DNA of 7,090 bases from Candidatus Gastranaerophilales bacterium (GTDB lineage Bacteria > Cyanobacteriota > Vampirovibrionia > Gastranaerophilales > Gastranaerophilaceae), in assembly GCA_900752845.1 (NCBI GenBank), contig CAADWU010000098.1, positions 1 through 7,090 on the forward strand. Direction: 5' to 3'. The translations under genes were made by a program, and so were the position numbers. This document shows, in pieces, positions 7,009-7,090 of the stretch (positions are counted from its first letter, which is position 1; each line of letters opens with the position of its first letter). Under the pieces are notes generated by a model. That model had not been told where the DNA came from and did no database searches. It was given only the letters and a program-made list of their open reading frames with translations.

Positions 7009-7014
7009 TAAGAA

Positions 7015-7040
7015 CTTGAATTTTTTATTGTAAATTCAAG
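7015..7040. repeat. 9-bp perfect inverted repeat in the WYL leader
   Basis: CTTGAATTT (7015-7023) and AAATTCAAG (7032-7040) form a perfect 9-bp stem with an 8-base loop. Only three of the nine pairs are G-C and no clean T-tract follows on either strand, so a dyad operator or leader hairpin is as likely as a terminator. It lies just downstream of the predicted transcription start. Confidence 0.5.
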
Positions 7041-7058
7041 GGGCATGGTCAATTGTAA

Positions 7059-7087
7059 ATTTTATTTTATTTTTCTTTACTTGTCAA
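7059..7087 (-). promoter_or_regulatory. sigma70-type promoter upstream of the WYL genes
   Basis: On the - strand a perfect -35 box TTGACA (7087-7082) is followed after exactly 17 bases by TAAAAT (7064-7059), five of six matches to the -10 consensus. The predicted start near 7052 gives a leader of about 180 bases before the ATG at 6871. This is the best-matching promoter in the window apart from that of tRNA-Gly, and the likely driver of the WYL pair and perhaps dnaE. Confidence 0.6.
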
Positions 7088-7090
7088 ACT

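Noticed and set aside
7008..7046. A 12-codon upstream frame on the - strand (ATG at 7046, stop at 7010-7008) spanning the leader hairpin.
   Set aside because: It has no ribosome site, its ATG would be about six bases from the predicted transcript start, and the peptide has no regulatory codon run. Chance is sufficient.
7045..7090. A + strand ATG at 7045, with AAGGGG before it, open to the window edge (about 15 codons).
   Set aside because: The ribosome site would be only one base from the ATG, the frame is short and runs opposite a good promoter. It cannot be judged from 46 bases.

Overview
The window is an AT-rich bacterial chromosomal segment. It carries one gene fragment on the + strand at the left edge. 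Everything else is on the - strand: five protein genes and one tRNA. I see no mobile element, CRISPR array, rRNA or phage gene. Shine-Dalgarno sites, a lipoprotein-type signal and the sequence of the polymerase alpha subunit all say Bacteria. The polymerase reads somewhat like those of cyanobacteria and their non-photosynthetic relatives (Vampirovibrionia/Gastranaerophilales), but that placement is only an impression and a low-GC Firmicute-like host is not excluded.

Reading the - strand in its direction of transcription: a roughly 220-base AT-rich leader (6872-7090) holds a good sigma70-type promoter, a 9-bp inverted repeat, a 12-bp tandem direct repeat and a 21-bp near-duplicate. Next come two overlapping genes for WYL-domain transcription regulators (6871-5927 and 5934-5008), then dnaE, the replicative DNA polymerase III alpha subunit (4955-1476), then a small putative lipoprotein of unknown function (1400-966). 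After a tRNA promoter come tRNA-Gly(GCC) (898-824) with its intrinsic terminator, and a membrane-anchored VOC-fold protein (772-287). The VOC gene's ribosome binding site begins two bases after the terminator's T-tract. It converges on the 3' end of a DUF486 (DMT-type) membrane protein gene on the + strand (1-225).

The two WYL genes are probably translationally coupled and may be co-transcribed with dnaE, since the gap is 52 bases and no terminator is visible. A TATAAT just upstream of dnaE could also give it its own promoter. Tandem WYL regulators recall the actinobacterial PafB/PafC pair, which governs DNA-damage responses. Their position beside a replicative polymerase makes a link to replication stress a reasonable but untested idea. 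The remaining genes look like ordinary housekeeping or lineage-specific genes, and nothing here is clearly a new defence or mobile system.
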